A model generated the notes under the pieces. That model worked only from the letters and a program-made list of their open reading frames with translations, was not told where the DNA came from and ran no database searches. The position numbers were made by a program, and so were the translations under genes. DNA of 64,000 nucleotides from assembly GCF_008728515.1 (NCBI RefSeq), contig NC_044978.1, forward strand, positions 145,076,262-145,140,261. Reading direction: 5' to 3'. Origin of the DNA: Papio anubis. Lineage: Eukaryota > Chordata > Mammalia > Primates > Cercopithecidae. Below, piece after piece: positions 34,733-47,285 of this stretch (position 1 is the stretch's first letter; each line of letters begins with the position of its first letter).

Positions 34733-35033
34733 TGGGTATCTAACTTGTGAAGGATATTTTTTGCAGGCCAAGTGCAGGGATCCACCATCTCTCAGCTGCC
34801 AGAGACATTGCTTCTATTTGTAAGTCCCTGTTTCTTTCTGAGAAACTAGATTTGTCAGCCTCTTTCTTTGGCCTCTCAGCTCCCTTAGCCTTTGGGGATA
34901 GGTTTGCCTAGACCAGCTCATTCACAGTAGAACAGCGCATAATTTAAACATTCAGTAAATATTATCAGCTGCCTAATACTATATTGTGTGTGGGTAGCAT
35001 CGGTGATTGAACAAATAACCTAGTGATAAAATT
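34733..35033. other. Unassigned DNA
   Basis: Nothing recognised between the minisatellite and the next Alu. Confidence 0.4.
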
Positions 35034-35377
35034 TTCTTTTCTTTTATTCTTTTTCTCTTTTTTTCTTTTTTTTTTTCTTTTTTTTCTTTTTTTTTTTTTT
35101 TTGTGATGGAGTCTTACTCTGTTGCCCAGGCTGGAGTGCAGTGGCATGATCTCAACTCCCTGCAACCTCCAATTCCCAGATTCAAGAGATTCTCATGCCT
35201 CAGCCTCCTGAGCAGCTGGGATTACAGGCACCCGCTACCACAACCAGCTAAAATTTTTTTGTATTTTTAGTAGAGATGAGATTTCACCATGTTGGCCAGG
35301 CTGGTCTCAAACCCCTGACCCCAAGTGATCCACCCACCTCGGCCTCCCAAAGTGCTAGGATTACAAGCGTGAGCCAC
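35034..35377 (-). mobile_element. AluS-like element, 5' truncated
   Basis: A long T/C head (35034-35102) is followed by antisense Alu that stops at AAGCGTGAGCCAC. The last 10 or so bases of the element (its 5' end) are missing. Confidence 0.92.
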
Positions 35378-35654
35378 AGAAAATCTCAGTTGTTTTCAGT
35401 TCTCACTATTATGAAGCATACCACGGTAAATATTATAGCTTGGGTTTCAATATTATTGTTATTATCATGACCAGGTTTTTAAATCTTCTATTTTATGGCA
35501 TTTTGAAATTACAGAAACTATTTACATTTATTCATTTGAGTTCACATTAGCTATTTGCAGGAGACAAATCAGATGTGAGGTTCATTGGGTTTTGGAGTAA
35601 ATAAATTGCCCAAAACCACCCAGCAAAGTAAGCCTACAGTCACACCTTTACACT

Positions 35655-35760
35655 GGTCACACAGTCACTCAACAAATCTTTCCTAAGTCAGGACTCAGCA
35701 CCAGCCTGGGTACTATACATAAAATACACTCAAAGAACTCACAGTTTAATTGATGGCAAG
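35655..35760. mobile_element. L2-type fragment (tentative)
   Basis: CACTCAACAAATCTTTCCTA, AGCACCAGCCTGGGTACTAT and AAGAACTCACAGTTTAATTG resemble the common L2-derived 'ccaggcactg...ggagctcacagtctag' string. 35378-35654 holds nothing I recognise. Confidence 0.4.
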
Positions 35761-35810
35761 TAATACTTTGTGTTTGTTTTTGTTTGTTTGTTTTTCTTTT
35801 TTGTTTTGTG

Positions 35811-36110
35811 TTTTTTTTTTTTTTTTTTTTTTTTTTTGAGACGGAGTCTCACTCTGTCACCCAGGCTGGAGTGCAATGGCGTGATCTCGGCTCACTGCAA
35901 CCTCCACCTCCTAGGTTCAAGCGATTCTCCTGCCTCAGCCTCCTGAATAGCTGGGATTACAGGCATGCACCATCACATCCAGCTAATTTTTTTGTTTTTA
36001 GTAGAGACAGGGTTTCACCATGTGGGTCAGGCTGGCCTCTAACTCCTGACCTCGTGATCCGCCTGCCTCGGCTTCCCAAAGTGCTGGGATTACAGGCGTG
36101 AGCCACCGTG
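35811..36110 (-). mobile_element. AluS-like element, 5' truncated
   Basis: A T-run of 27 (35811-35837), preceded by a GTTT-rich stretch, leads into antisense Alu that ends at GCGTGAGCCACCGTG. The terminal GGCC is absent. It has the AACTCCTGACCTCGTGATCC reading (Sc/Y-like). Confidence 0.93.
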
Positions 36111-36689
36111 CTGTGTTCCCAGCATAATAATGGACATGTACACAAGTAGCAGTACCAGACACATAGATAAAGGACAATAGCTAACCAAGATCACAGAAGC
36201 ATCACAGAGCTGGTGATGCTTCCAAAACCTGTCTCCTAAGGCAGACGACAGCTGTATGGGCAAGGCTGGGTTTCAGACTTCTGGGCCTCTCCTTTTTCTC
36301 CTGCAGCATGCTGCTTCAAAACCCCAAATAATTTAAATCATTTGTTCCAGCATGGAAATCATATACACATTATTGCCACCAAATTTCTCTTCAAGGAGGG
36401 GAGGGGGCAAGACAGGAGATGGAAAGTTTAAAGAATTTTATTTTATCTATTTATCTAGATGGTGTTAAAAATCCATTAAAAATCCATTAAAAATGTCACC
36501 TCCCAGTAATACATCTTCAGGACACACTACTGACATTCTCCATGTGTCTCCAGGACAAAAGTTGGTATGTTCTACAATATCAACATCAAAACAACAACAG
36601 AAATTAATCCCTCTGCATTTTCAGGAAGGTTATAAATTTGAGATGTTAAGGGTGGTACCCTTAATATTTATTTCTATTATTAATTGTAG
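36111..36689. other. Unassigned DNA
   Basis: A short direct repeat, AAAAATCCATT twice, occurs near 36466-36491. Nothing else is named. Confidence 0.4.
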
Positions 36690-36925
36690 CTAGTAATTAT
36701 TGAGCACTCATAATGTACCAGCCTAAAGCCTTTACATGCATCATCTCAATTAATCATCACAATGTCTCTATGAAACACGTATTATATTGTTACTCCTATA
36801 GTATATATGGAGGAGGGAGGATGAGGTTAAGAAAGATTAAACGTCTAATAAGTGGCAAGAAAGACCTAGACTCAAACTAAGGTTTGATTCCAGAGTCCGC
36901 GTTCCTAATCACTCTATTGTGTTTA
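36690..36925 (-). mobile_element. MIR element
   Basis: Antisense MIR: AATTATTGAGCACTCATAAT, CATCTCAATTAATCATCACA, GAGGTTAAGAAAGATTAAAC and GATTCCAGAGTCCGCGTTCC. Confidence 0.75.
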
Positions 36926-38179
36926 CTTTCCATTTTATCAACATTTTCTTTTTAGGATATTGTGACCACAATATGTGTACAACATTCCTTAAAAGCATTG
37001 AACAATTTTATTCTTTATATATAGAGACCCACTTGTAAGATTAAAGTTGCTTTAAAGCACAAATTATAAAACCTTATCATCATGGCTGACATCTAAATTT
37101 GAAATTGGCATTCTAGGAGTATGAAGTTTCATACTCAGGACCAACACCAAACAAAGTCTTCCATGATGAGTAGTTGACACAGTGACATAATGCATAATTT
37201 TACATCAGTCTCCAGGTCCAGCGTAATTTATGGTCATAACAAAAATGTCAATCGCCTGGTATCTGACATACAGATTTACAGTCTTAGCTGTGGCCAAGTC
37301 AAAGTGCATTAGATTAGTCTAGCGTGTCTAAACATCTGACTCTAATCACTACGGTGAGGATCAAGTCAGGCATTAGAGGCTAAAAGTATATTTCACAGAG
37401 TGTGAGAAGCTGAGAGGAAAATAGTTTTTAAGGGGGCAGATTGGGATAATGGGTTTTTTAATTCAAGACAATCAACTTCAATAGTACGTGAGTTGTCTCT
37501 TCCTCTCAACCCCCTTCTCTCATGCTAAGGACTCAGCTATGTCTAGTGTTCTCAAACCAAGAAGGTCAGGAAGAAAACAGAAGAGGGATCTGTCAGTGAT
37601 CAGTGGTTTTTATACTATTAATTGTCCTATGTTGTCGACACACACACTCTTCCTGCCTGCCCCATCCTGTTAATATGAATAATAGAAGATTATTTCATTT
37701 TTTATTTACTCCCAGATATTTTGGAGAATGAGTTATAATAAATTGTAATCTAATCTTTTCTTATGTAAACATAAGGAACTGAAGTTTAAACTAAATATAA
37801 TTTTTGCCCTCTAATGATATTTCCCATTCTACCAGGCAAGAGAAAGGCATGCCCCTGCCCCCCTTTAGGGTCTGCATCAAAACTGTGCACCAGCTAACCC
37901 TGGTTTACTAATCCTCAGTCATTAATTGCCTGCCTCAACCATTTCCTTTTTATAAACCACAGGAACCCCTGCTAGTCTTTTTTCTTTTAACCCATTTATC
38001 CTCCTCTTACTTGAGGTGGGCTTTACAATTATGTAGAACTGATCTGGACATTAACCACTCCACAGCATAATAGCCATGCTAAATAAATATTCACAGCCAC
38101 CAGAAAAAATGGCATAAGATGTTAACATCTTGCCATTTCTCTTGGTCTTTATACTACTATTGCTGTTTTCTTTTTCTTT
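36926..38179. other. Unassigned DNA, 1.25 kb
   Basis: No exon or named repeat. AT-rich, with dense stops. Confidence 0.4.
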
Positions 38180-38475
38180 TCTTTTTTCTTTTTTTTTTTT
38201 TTTTGAGACGGAGTCTCGCTCTGCTTGAGGACAGTGGTGTGATCTCAGCTCACTGAAAGCTCCGCCCCCCGGGTTCACGCCATTCTCCTGCCTCAGCCAC
38301 CCGAGTAGCTGGGACTACAGGCGCCGCTACCACGCCCAGCTAATTTTTTGTATTTTTAGTAGAGACGGGGTTTCACCGTGTTAGCCAGGATGGTCTTGAT
38401 TTCCTGACCTTGTGATCCGCCTGCCTCAGCCTCTCAAAGTGCTGGGATTACAGGCATGAGCCACCATGCCTGGCC
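38180..38475 (-). mobile_element. AluY-like element
   Basis: It reads GGTTCACGCCATTCTCCTGC and CACCGTGTTAGCCAGGATGG, as AluY. Near-identical TGCTGTTTTCTTTT and TGCTATTTTCTTTT flank it (38161 and about 38477). A deletion near CTCTGCTTGAGGACAGTGG removed part of the arm. Confidence 0.95.
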
Positions 38476-38503
38476 TGCTATTTTCTTTTAAAAGTTAATT
38501 ATA

Positions 38504-38789
38504 GACCAGGGTCACGTCTATTATCCCAGCACGCTGGGAGGCTGAGACAGGAGGATCACTTGAAGTCAGGATTTTGAGACCAGCCTGGGCAACAAAGCAA
38601 GATCCTGTATCTACAAAAAATACAAAAAAAAATAGCCAGGCATGGTGGCATGTGCCTGTAATCCTAGCTACTCAGGAGGCTGAAGCGGGAGGCCAGGAGC
38701 CCAGGAGTTCAAGGCAGCAGTGAGCTACGATTGCACCACTGTAGTCCAGTCTAGGCAACAGAATGAGACCTTGTCTCAAAAAAAACTTA
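38504..38789 (+). mobile_element. AluJ-like element
   Basis: Sense Alu missing its first bases, with GTATCTACAAAAAATACAAA. It is only about 28 bases from the minus-strand AluY, so the two form an inverted pair with a very short loop. Confidence 0.9.
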
Positions 38790-39040
38790 AACTGTAGATG
38801 ACATTTTCATGGCTCCATGAGACTTCAAATCATTTGGCCACAAGGTAACTAACCTGGAAGTTACCTTACAACACACAAAACTGATATTTTTTTTAAAAAA
38901 CTTATTATGTCTACATGTTGCATATAATAACATTGTTCTCTATGAGGTTTTTTAACACAAAAAGGACTCAGAAGAACACAATGTCATGAGGAAAAATTTA
39001 AACAACTTATAGATCAATATGTAAAGGAAGGAGAAGGGAA

Positions 39041-39262
39041 TTTGACATTTATCAAGTTCCAGATATTATCATGCACATGATCTCAATCCTCAAAGGTGTT
39101 GGATAAGCTTATCCTCAAAAAATCCTTTCCCTTTAGCTATGAGGATCTCCAGACTTGAGGTCCCAACTTCAGCAACTTACCTAGGTTACAAAGCTGGTAA
39201 CCCCCAGAGTTGAGCTAAACCATTGTTTTTAGTCCAAAGTCAATGATATCACACTAGCCCCC
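39041..39262 (-). mobile_element. MIR element
   Basis: Antisense MIR, degenerate: CATTTATCAAGTTCCAGATA, GATCTCAATCCTCAAAGGTG, CAACTTACCTAGGTTACAAA and GCTGGTAACCCCCAGAGTTG. Confidence 0.65.
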
Positions 39263-39344
39263 TAGATAAACATCTTCCATTTTAATTTTTCCTCTTGATG
39301 TGGTGGATCCTTCTTGCCATCCATTCAGCCAGAAGGTAAAGGTC

Positions 39345-39500
39345 AAGTGTACTTGAATCCAGGAGGACGTGTTTCAATCCCAGCTCTGTCCTCACTTCCG
39401 CAGAGTCTCTGGGTCAACTCATTTAGCCTCTCTAAGGCTCATTTCCCCACCTATAAGCCATGATTCTAACACAATGATATTAGAATATAATGCAAAAAAC
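39345..39500 (+). mobile_element. MIR element
   Basis: Sense MIR: GTTTCAATCCCAGCTCTGTC, GTCAACTCATTTAGCCTCTC and CTCATTTCCCCACCTATAAG. It lies 80 bases from the antisense MIR, so the two are in inverted orientation. Confidence 0.75.
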
Positions 39501-40125
39501 CTTCTCTCTTTTCCAATGCATTGATTTTCCCATACACATGCATACATATATAAACTGACCCAATTACTATACTCTTTTTTTAATACTGCCCTACATATTA
39601 ATGTTTTAGTTTCCCATTTTACCTCTATTTCCCCCTATGACTAAAAAACCTCATGTCACTTAGTATCCTTAAGTAACCTCTGTAGATACTGGGATTATCT
39701 AAAAGTCTTCAAACCCAAAAAGTGAAAGAAAAATACAGATTGAGATATGCAATTCAGCACCTAGAACAACAGCCATCACATCCCTTCAGTACATAATTAT
39801 ATTCCATTTGTTAGTATCCTCTAATTTTCAACTAGACACTTTTTTTAGACACTATTAAAAATATTTGACTACAAGAGGCATGAAGAAGACCAAGTGCCAT
39901 ATGAAATCTTCAATTTGTACTTTTAATAAATTGCTGCTCAGCTACACCAACTCCAATGCCTCTTTGTGAGGATGAGGCCTGTGGGTCACAGCCTTAATAC
40001 AGAAGAAAACATTTTTTAAAGGGGAACTTAAGTTGGACATAGCTAATAATCTCTGCTAATGAGGCTGGTTTTTAAAAATGCACATTCTCTGTGATCCATA
40101 TAACAGGCTTTCAACCTGTGTCAGG
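39501..40125. other. Unassigned AT-rich DNA
   Basis: Nothing recognised. Confidence 0.4.
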
Positions 40126-40136
40126 GCTATCCTTTT

Positions 40137-40435
40137 TTATTTATTTATTTATTTTTTGAGATGGAGTCTCATTCAGTCACCCAGGCTGTAGTACAGTGGA
40201 GAGATCTCGCTCACTGCAACTTCTGCCTCCTGGGTTCAAGTGATTCTTCTGCCTCAACCTCCCGAGTAGCTGGGATTACAGGCACCTGCCACCACACCTG
40301 GCTAATTTTTGTATTTTTAGTGGAAACAGGGTTTTACCATATTGGCCAGGCTGGTCTTGAACTCCTGACCTCATGATCTGCCCACCCTGGCCTCCCAAAG
40401 TGCTGGTATTACAGGCGTAAGCCACCATGCCCAGC
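40137..40435 (-). mobile_element. AluS-like element
   Basis: The duplication CTATCCTTTTT flanks it (about 40126-40136 and 40436-40446). The (ATTT)n head marks the tail in antisense. Confidence 0.95.
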
Positions 40436-40607
40436 CTATCCTTTTTTTTTTTTTCCTAAAAGGTGAGTCTATTGGCAGATGATGGACCACAAGAGTGAAT
40501 GGTGGAGCAATCAATCCGGTAATGAATCCCAGCCATTTGTGAGAGAGGAAAAAGTGAGGTTTGGTTTCTTAAAGCTTCAAGGGAACTTCCTGATAAAAAG
40601 AAAAACA

Positions 40608-40735
40608 GCAAGCCTGCACCTATAGTCCCAGCTACTCAGGAGGCTGAGGCAGGAGGATTGCTTGAGCCCACAAGATCAAGTCCAAGCCTAAGTAACATAG
40701 TGAGACCTCGTCTCAAAAAACACACACACATGGAA
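40608..40735 (+). mobile_element. Alu right-arm fragment (AluJ-like)
   Basis: Only the right monomer is present, from GCACCTATAGTCCCAGCTAC to GTGAGACCTCGTCTC, followed by an AAAACACACACACA tail. The left arm is absent. Confidence 0.85.
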
Positions 40736-40889
40736 AAAAAAACCCAGCAACATAGTAATTTTCAGCTGAGAGATTTTGATCATGTTGGCCATGATGAGAT
40801 AGAATGCCATGCAAGCAACGAACAGGTTATATAGAAAGGTTTTTGTCCAAATTCTCATCTCTCTATTATCCCAAATATGAAACTTAGTA

Positions 40890-40960
40890 ATTTAAGAACA
40901 CAGGCTCTGCAGCCAGACTGCCTGGATTCAAATCCTAGCCTGAATACGTTTTAGATACAT
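40890..40960 (+). mobile_element. MIR fragment
   Basis: AACACAGGCTCTGCAGCCAG and ACTGCCTGGATTCAAATCCT are a well preserved piece of the MIR 5' core. Confidence 0.75.
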
Positions 40961-41040
40961 TTGTAAATGAGACATTCTAGGTGAAAATACACACACTGTA
41001 AAAATGCTTTACAAACACAGGCGATCATTCAAGTGCTGAG

Positions 41041-42699
41041 TTTGAGAAGACTGAGAGTCTTAAATGGAGTCTAACATAATAAGGGAGAAGAAATAACCTG
41101 ATGGTGGTAAAGAATGTCTTGAGCTGTGCGAACCTCTACAAACAGCAAGACTACAGAACGGACTTCATTTATCCGGATGGGCTAGCAGGTATGAGTGTGG
41201 GGCTTAGGTAAGGGCCAGGTCAGCCCAGCAGGGAGCAGGGCCTGGTAAAATGAAATGGAAAGTCAAGTGTAGAGAAAAATCAGAGAAACGGTTTCACCAA
41301 TCTACGCATGGGCTTGAGGAAAGCCAGAGGATGGGCTAATTGAACCAGCATGTAGCAGAAAGAGCAGCACACAAATTAACCCTAAAACATCTGGGACCCA
41401 AATACCTCTCACTGGATCCCATGGACAGGAGAGGAGACTGGCAGTGTTGACAATGCAGGGTAGGGGTGCTATCTTGCAGGCAGCACAATGAATTAGTTCC
41501 ATTTTCCCCCATGTTTTGTTTAAGTGCATCCAAGCAGAGCTATCACACCCAGGTCGAGATGTAAAGTGATTTGAGGGCAGATCCTTCAGGGGAGAGCAAA
41601 GAAGGACCATTGATGAAAACAACAGTAATGGGAACAGGAAGAAATTCTTTCCTACAATGCCAATGACATAAGCCTTAATGGAACAGGAGAAGTAAACTGA
41701 GAGGAGTGCAAATCTTAACTGAGCCAAAAGAAGCTATACTGGAGAATGTGAAGACTGAATTAACCAACAGAAATGAGCAGAATCCAATATTGTGTAAGAT
41801 GCAATCTACGGGCCCTAGGAATCATAAACATAGCCTCCTGGGAAAGTACACAGGTATCAACTGGGTCTTGAGTCATACCTCCCTTGTTTCTGGAAGGCAG
41901 TACAATGAAAACACATTCATCCTCTTGGGCTACTCTGCTAAAATCAGCCCTGACTCTTTTTTCCCTGTGCTTTCATTCAGAATCTGATTTTTTTTTTCCC
42001 CCAGTTTACATAAAAGGATTTGGGTAGCATACAATATAAAGCCCTTATATGATCCCATTTTCAGGAATTCATAACATAACATTTCTACACTACTCTGAGG
42101 CAGATAAAACATAAAGGAGTAACTGTTAGCACGTTCTTCTCTTTTGTTTTTAAAGAATTTAAATCAAAATGATTGCATAAGGAAGAAAAGTTTTTAATAA
42201 AAAGAACCAGGGAAGAGTGAATGAAGTTGGCTATTAATTCAATCAACTTGTGACAAGAAAATTAACAGCACTAGCCCTTTTGCTTGGAATGAGTAAATAG
42301 GGCAGTTTTCACATTGTTTCAAATTACAGTACAGCTGTAAAGTCTGGCAACATTATTAAACAAAAAGAGCCAAAAGTGAACTTCTAAAAGATGAATATGG
42401 TGTTACTGTATTGGGACATCATTTATAGGAACCACTCTAAGTTAATGTCAGTACAATTTCTGAAAAAGACCCAACCAGCTTATAGCTATTAAATCATCCC
42501 TCTTCCCCAACATAGATGCATTTAGGTATAAATAGCAGCTTTTTAATTATAGCAAGGATGTCCATATTTTTTAAAAGATTAATAAAAGCAGTCAATATTT
42601 TCCCAATGTCAAGCTATTACTAGTTATCACTGGATACATTTTCTGACTCACCTCAATACTGTATCATTCAAATTTGAAATGGCATAGTCATCTCTACTA
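41041..42699. other. Unassigned DNA with a 141-codon minus frame
   Basis: A minus frame from 41727 to 41302 is open for 141 codons and reads as Leu/Ser/Cys-rich sequence. I see no signal for a real gene: no motif, no paired splice sites, and a second open frame overlaps it. No repeat is named. Confidence 0.4.
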
Positions 42700-42775
42700 C
42701 TGGCGGCATTAATCTCCTTGATACTCTGGGCCTAGAGGAGCCCCAATAAATGTTTTTTGGCTGAATATTTCCTAA
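42700..42775 (+). mobile_element. L2/MIR-type 3' end (tentative)
   Basis: CTCTGGGCCTAGAGGAGCCC followed by CAATAAATGTTTTTTGGCTG resembles the '...aataaatgtttgttgaatg' terminus. Confidence 0.4.
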
Positions 42776-43561
42776 TGAACTGACTCAAAATTCAAGCCAC
42801 ACATTTCAGCTGCTCATGAGTCATAATGAGTCAAACAATCAGACTGTGCATGGTAAAATGTAATCGCTTATAAATAATAATATTATTTTTTAAATTTGGC
42901 ATGAAATATCAGCCAAGCCCTGGCAACACTTCAGGAATAAAAAGTCATATCATAGAATTTCAGTTCAAGTTCCTCAGCTTATGTAATAAAAAGTCCTCAA
43001 AATGAAGCAAGCACATACTCCCACACTGATCTATACACAGCCCATATACAGAGCAAGTCAGGATGAGCAAATTTTCAGGATAGAGCTGCAAGTAATTCTG
43101 GGTCATTGATTCCTACAACTAAAGTTAAAAGGCCTACTTCCAAGACTAAATTGCTGATCATCCCTAGAATTTATGAGAAACATCAGGACTAAGTTAAGTG
43201 CTAGAAGATTCTATGACAATAGTTTGTTGGGGCCAATAGTTGTCCCCTCTTGGAAGCTTACCCTCAATACAGTCCAGCTGAACTCCCAAAAGTTTAAACC
43301 ATCACAGATGTTTAAGAAAGAGCAGAACAAAATGAAGATGTTATTTCAGGTGGAAGCAAAACCTGCTGATTCAACTACCTTGTTTGATTCCATAAAATCA
43401 CACAAGAAACAACCTTACTTAGTTCCTATTTCTCGTCACCTCCCTACTTTCACTCAGGGCAAATCAACACTATACAGTTGGGCTCAGGAGGAACACTGGA
43501 AAACCTGGTATTTTTACATAGGAATACATATGCATATTTTGAGGGTCTGCAGAGAGGCTCC
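42776..43561. other. Unassigned DNA with a 131-codon plus frame
   Basis: The plus frame 43173-43568 is open for 131 codons but runs into the MIR fragment and lacks motifs. It is treated as chance. Confidence 0.35.
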
Positions 43562-43650
43562 ACTGTGAGACTTTGGGCAGATATCTTGACTCTTCTGAGT
43601 CTTCACTTCCTCATCTAAAATGGGATAGTAGTAAGAGTTTTGCAGCTTCT
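43562..43650 (+). mobile_element. MIR fragment
   Basis: CTTTGGGCAGATATCTTGAC, CTGAGTCTTCACTTCCTCAT and CTAAAATGGGATAGTAGTAA follow the MIR core and 3' order. Confidence 0.7.
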
Positions 43651-44531
43651 TGGATGCGCCAACATATTCACAGTGGAGTCAGGTTATATTTGCATAAAGT
43701 CAGAGAAATCCAACCATACAGACTGCACAAAGGGAGTTCACATGAGTATTTCTCAGGGCGAGTCTTTTACAGCACTGAGTGGGATGCTCCTTAGGTGAAT
43801 CCTGCTCTGACCCAGCCATCTCTACTCAACCATCTCTCATCTCACCAGCCCCCAAAGTCTGTTATTTTCCTTGACTCCTTAAAGTCCTCCCAGGCTTGTC
43901 TCCCTACCCCTGCCTACTTGCCTTTGTTCACTTTGCTGCCTTCCATTAATAAATCTGTCTGATACTCATTCCTCATTTATTTGACCTGACATTTTGAATA
44001 CTAACTATGGACAAGGCATGGAGTGAGGTGAGATATGAAATGAGACCAGTTTTATTCTATAAGGAACTATGCTGGCAAAAGGTCAATAACTTTATAAATA
44101 GTTCCTATTTTGTTTCCAGGAATTTCTTAAATGATACCTACAAAACTAAGTCCAGCAATACGCACTTAGTTGATCCACTGAGTGACGAATTTTAAGTGTC
44201 CAGAGCACTAGTAGCCCAGAGTTTAAATCACGAGAGCCTGGGAAAGTAGCAGCAGTTGGCCTCACATGTTCAAGTATTCAAGTCTAGATGTGGGGCTCAA
44301 CCCTCCAAGCCTCAACGAGGGATACTATGATGAGAAGCAGGCAGGAAGGGGCAGGTGGTCGCTATGGGATAGGAGAAGTCTTTGGCTGTTTGGTTTGGTT
44401 TTATCTTGTTTCGATATATTTTTCTTAGCCTGGCACCTTCCGCAGAGGGCATGAATTGGCAACATGACAACACTGACACTCCTCACCTATGGACATGGAC
44501 CAGTCCCTCCAGGACTCTTCATTTGAAGGAT
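43651..44531. other. Unassigned DNA, possible L2-like piece
   Basis: 43960-44060 (CTCATTTATTTGACCTGACA through GGACAAGGCATGGAGTGAGG) faintly resembles the L2-type string. The remainder is unassigned. Confidence 0.35.
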
Positions 44532-44544
44532 AAAGATGATGGGA

Positions 44545-44829
44545 GGCCAGATGCCGTGGCTCATGCCTGTAATCCCAACACTTTGGGAGGCCAAGGCGGG
44601 AGGATCACTTTAGCCCAGGAGTTTGAGACCAGCCCGGCCAACATAGTGAGACCTCCTCTCTACAAAAAATTTTAAAAATTAGCCAGGCATGGTGGCACAT
44701 GCCCATAGTCCTAGCGACTCAGGTGGCTGAGGTGGGAGGATCGCTTGAGCCCAGCAGATGGAAGATGCAGTGAGCCATGATTGCACCACTGCACTCCAGC
44801 CTGGGTGACAAAGTACTGTCTCAAGAAAA
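44545..44829 (+). mobile_element. AluJ-like element
   Basis: It reads CTCTCTACAAAAAATTTTAA. Flanks AAAGATGATGGG and AAAGATGACAGGG (about 44532 and 44831) are a decayed target duplication. Confidence 0.93.
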
Positions 44830-44844
44830 AAAGATGACAGGGAA

Positions 44845-46274
44845 GCAACCAATGTGGACTTGTAGACTTTCAAAGGTTTTTTTGTTGTTTTTTTTTTTCT
44901 TTTACCTATATCCCAAGAACACAAGGACCAACACAAATCCTCCTTATTAGAAAGTTGGAAGGGGACCCATTATCATGAAAGTGAGGCTGGGCTCCAGGCA
45001 GAAGGACAAAAGCCACCAGATGCATGGGTCTGGATTGACATACGAGATCCTTGGAAGACCCAACAATGATAGGTGCATATGCCTAGAAGCACAGAGATCA
45101 CTTGTACCCGTGCTATCAAACTGGCAAGAATGTCTGTGGCTGGTGAACAAATGTGATCAACTCTTAACCATATTTCCTGAAGCATGGTAATTCTGGAAGG
45201 AAGCTTTTCATCGAAACTTAAAATCATATCCACGCTGAAGTCTCTAATAATGAATATATATCCCGCCTCAGTTCCCTTGAATAAGAATTCTTACCACACA
45301 CATCAAAGGAAGGTCTGATTACCCAGGCAATCTGTTGTAATATTTTTAACTTTAATGACAAAAAGCTTGTCAGTGTCTTTATAGTGCGACACTGTAAATT
45401 CACTGCTGGTCTCTTCAAGCTAGGCTTCAGGGAACCCAAGCCACAAAACAAAATCTTTGACATTTCAATAATTTTTTTCCATTAATATCTGAACCCTTGG
45501 CTTCCACAGTAAGAGGAAAATCAATTAATAATAGCTATCATCCCCTCCTTGGAGAGGGAGGGAGAGGGAAGCTGCTTGCAATGCAGTTACCTTTTCCTTG
45601 CACACATAAGTTTAAACTCACCATTCACTGTGAAATATTTCCCTGTGCGTCAGTCAGCCCTCTAAGTACACGGAGGTAAAAGTCAAGCTTCTGATGACAT
45701 CACTACAGCTATTCTAGATAATTTCCCAAAGAAAAATGAAAGTAATCAACTAAAAGAACTACCACAAAACATACCCGAATTCTAAAAGTAGACTTTTCAT
45801 AAACTATAAATCGAGCAATGTCCTTTGCCCAGAGTCAGAACAGGTCTATAAAGTGGCTTTTAAAATGTCAGTTAATTATGTTTCTTCAAGGCAGAAACAC
45901 TGGATTTGGTCCCAGAAGAATTCACTTCAACTGCTCTCCTGAAAGGAAGATACAAAAGTTATTAAGAAGCAAGAAGTGATTGATAGAGGCTTGATTACGT
46001 CAAAAAGCTCCTTTTTTGTGTGTTTTTTTTCCATCTCAGAAACATTAATCTTATATAGGCAAAGTGAAACAAACTGCTCCCCTGACACAAGTCAAGGCAA
46101 TCTAAAGAGGCTAGAACATTCTATACACAAAATCTTCCTTCCATGTGGGCCCTATTGTCCCATCTCTCTTCAGACTCCATTCCACAACTACTTTCTGAAT
46201 TAAACAATTACAGTTTTGTTCTTAGCCTTGCATCACCTCAAAAGCACAACCCCTATCATCACTGAAAATCAAAT
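44845..46274. other. Unassigned DNA, 1.4 kb
   Basis: Overlapping 60-86 codon frames on both strands have no motif. T- and A-rich patches, with no named repeat. Confidence 0.4.
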
Positions 46275-46400
46275 CCCTTTAACAAGATTTTATCTTTCAT
46301 TGATACATACAGATGCACATATTTTAGGGGTATATGTGATGATTTGATACATTCATATAATCAAATCAGGGTAATCGTGATATCCATCACCTTAATATTT
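46275..46400 (-). mobile_element. L1 3' UTR fragment (L1MA/L1PB type)
   Basis: Antisense L1 3' end: TATTTTAGGGGTATATGTGA, GATTTGATACATTCATATAA and TCAAATCAGGGTAATCGTGA, then ATATCCATCACCTT. The ORF2 part is absent. Confidence 0.7.
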
Positions 46401-46490
46401 AACAAGCTTTTATTGAACAGCTACTATGTACAAGTTATTGAATAAGGCCTGTAGGATGAGAAGAGGGGTAGTGGACTACAAAGACAAAGA
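46401..46490. mobile_element. L2-type fragment (tentative)
   Basis: TTTTATTGAACAGCTACTAT, GTACAAGTTATTGAATAAGG and GGACTACAAAGACAAAGAAG resemble the L2-derived 'tattgagcacctactatgtgcc' string. Confidence 0.4.
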
Positions 46491-47285
46491 AGATACTTCC
46501 TGTGATCACTCAGTTCTAAGAAAGACAAAACTACAGAACCACATTACAAGTCAGACTATGCAATGGAAATATACAAGACCAAGCAAAGATGAATCAAGGG
46601 GACGGTGATTAATCAGAAGAGAAATTTTAGTTGCACTCAAGGACCCCACTATGTTTCATTGTCTAAAAGAGCTCCCTCCTCTGGGATAATTTTACTCATT
46701 ATGCAGAGATTTTTTTTGTGTCACCTGAACGACACATACTAGAGTCATTTGACTCTACAAGTAAAACAGCAAGGGAAAAATTTTACCTGTGTATTACAGA
46801 TAAAATTTCAAGATGCTAATTAAAATGTTAATAGACTGGAATAGTTTTTTAAAATCAAAACTGCTTCAGAGAAATATTGAAAAAGATATAACCAATAAAC
46901 TATGGTTTCTCTCTCGTTATCAAATATTTACTAATAATACATGTGGATAGTATGGCAAAGAAAATAGATCAGGTCCACACCCTGAAGGTATTTAAAAAAT
47001 AATAGATTCAAAATAAACATGCATACAAAAGGCTGCTCCTGAGTGCAACTAAAAATTGACAAGACAGTAAAAATGGGTTAAAGAAATAATCACTACAGAT
47101 TACAAAAGCAAAAGCAAAATCAATAAAATAAACCAGCACTTACATCATATACTCAATATGTGATCATTAAATAAATATTTAGTGAAGGGGTGAAGGAACA
47201 AAAGAATGAAGAAGAGAATGAACTAACATGCCTGGAATCACATATTGGGCCCTTGCCTCCATATGCAATATTGTTAATCAATTAT
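46491..47285. other. Unassigned AT-rich DNA
   Basis: A faint L2-like string may exist near 46915-47010. Nothing else. Confidence 0.35.

Noticed and set aside
41302..41727. 141-codon minus frame with hydrophobic stretches
   Set aside because: There is a competing open frame in the same place, no family motif, and no sign of exons before or after it.
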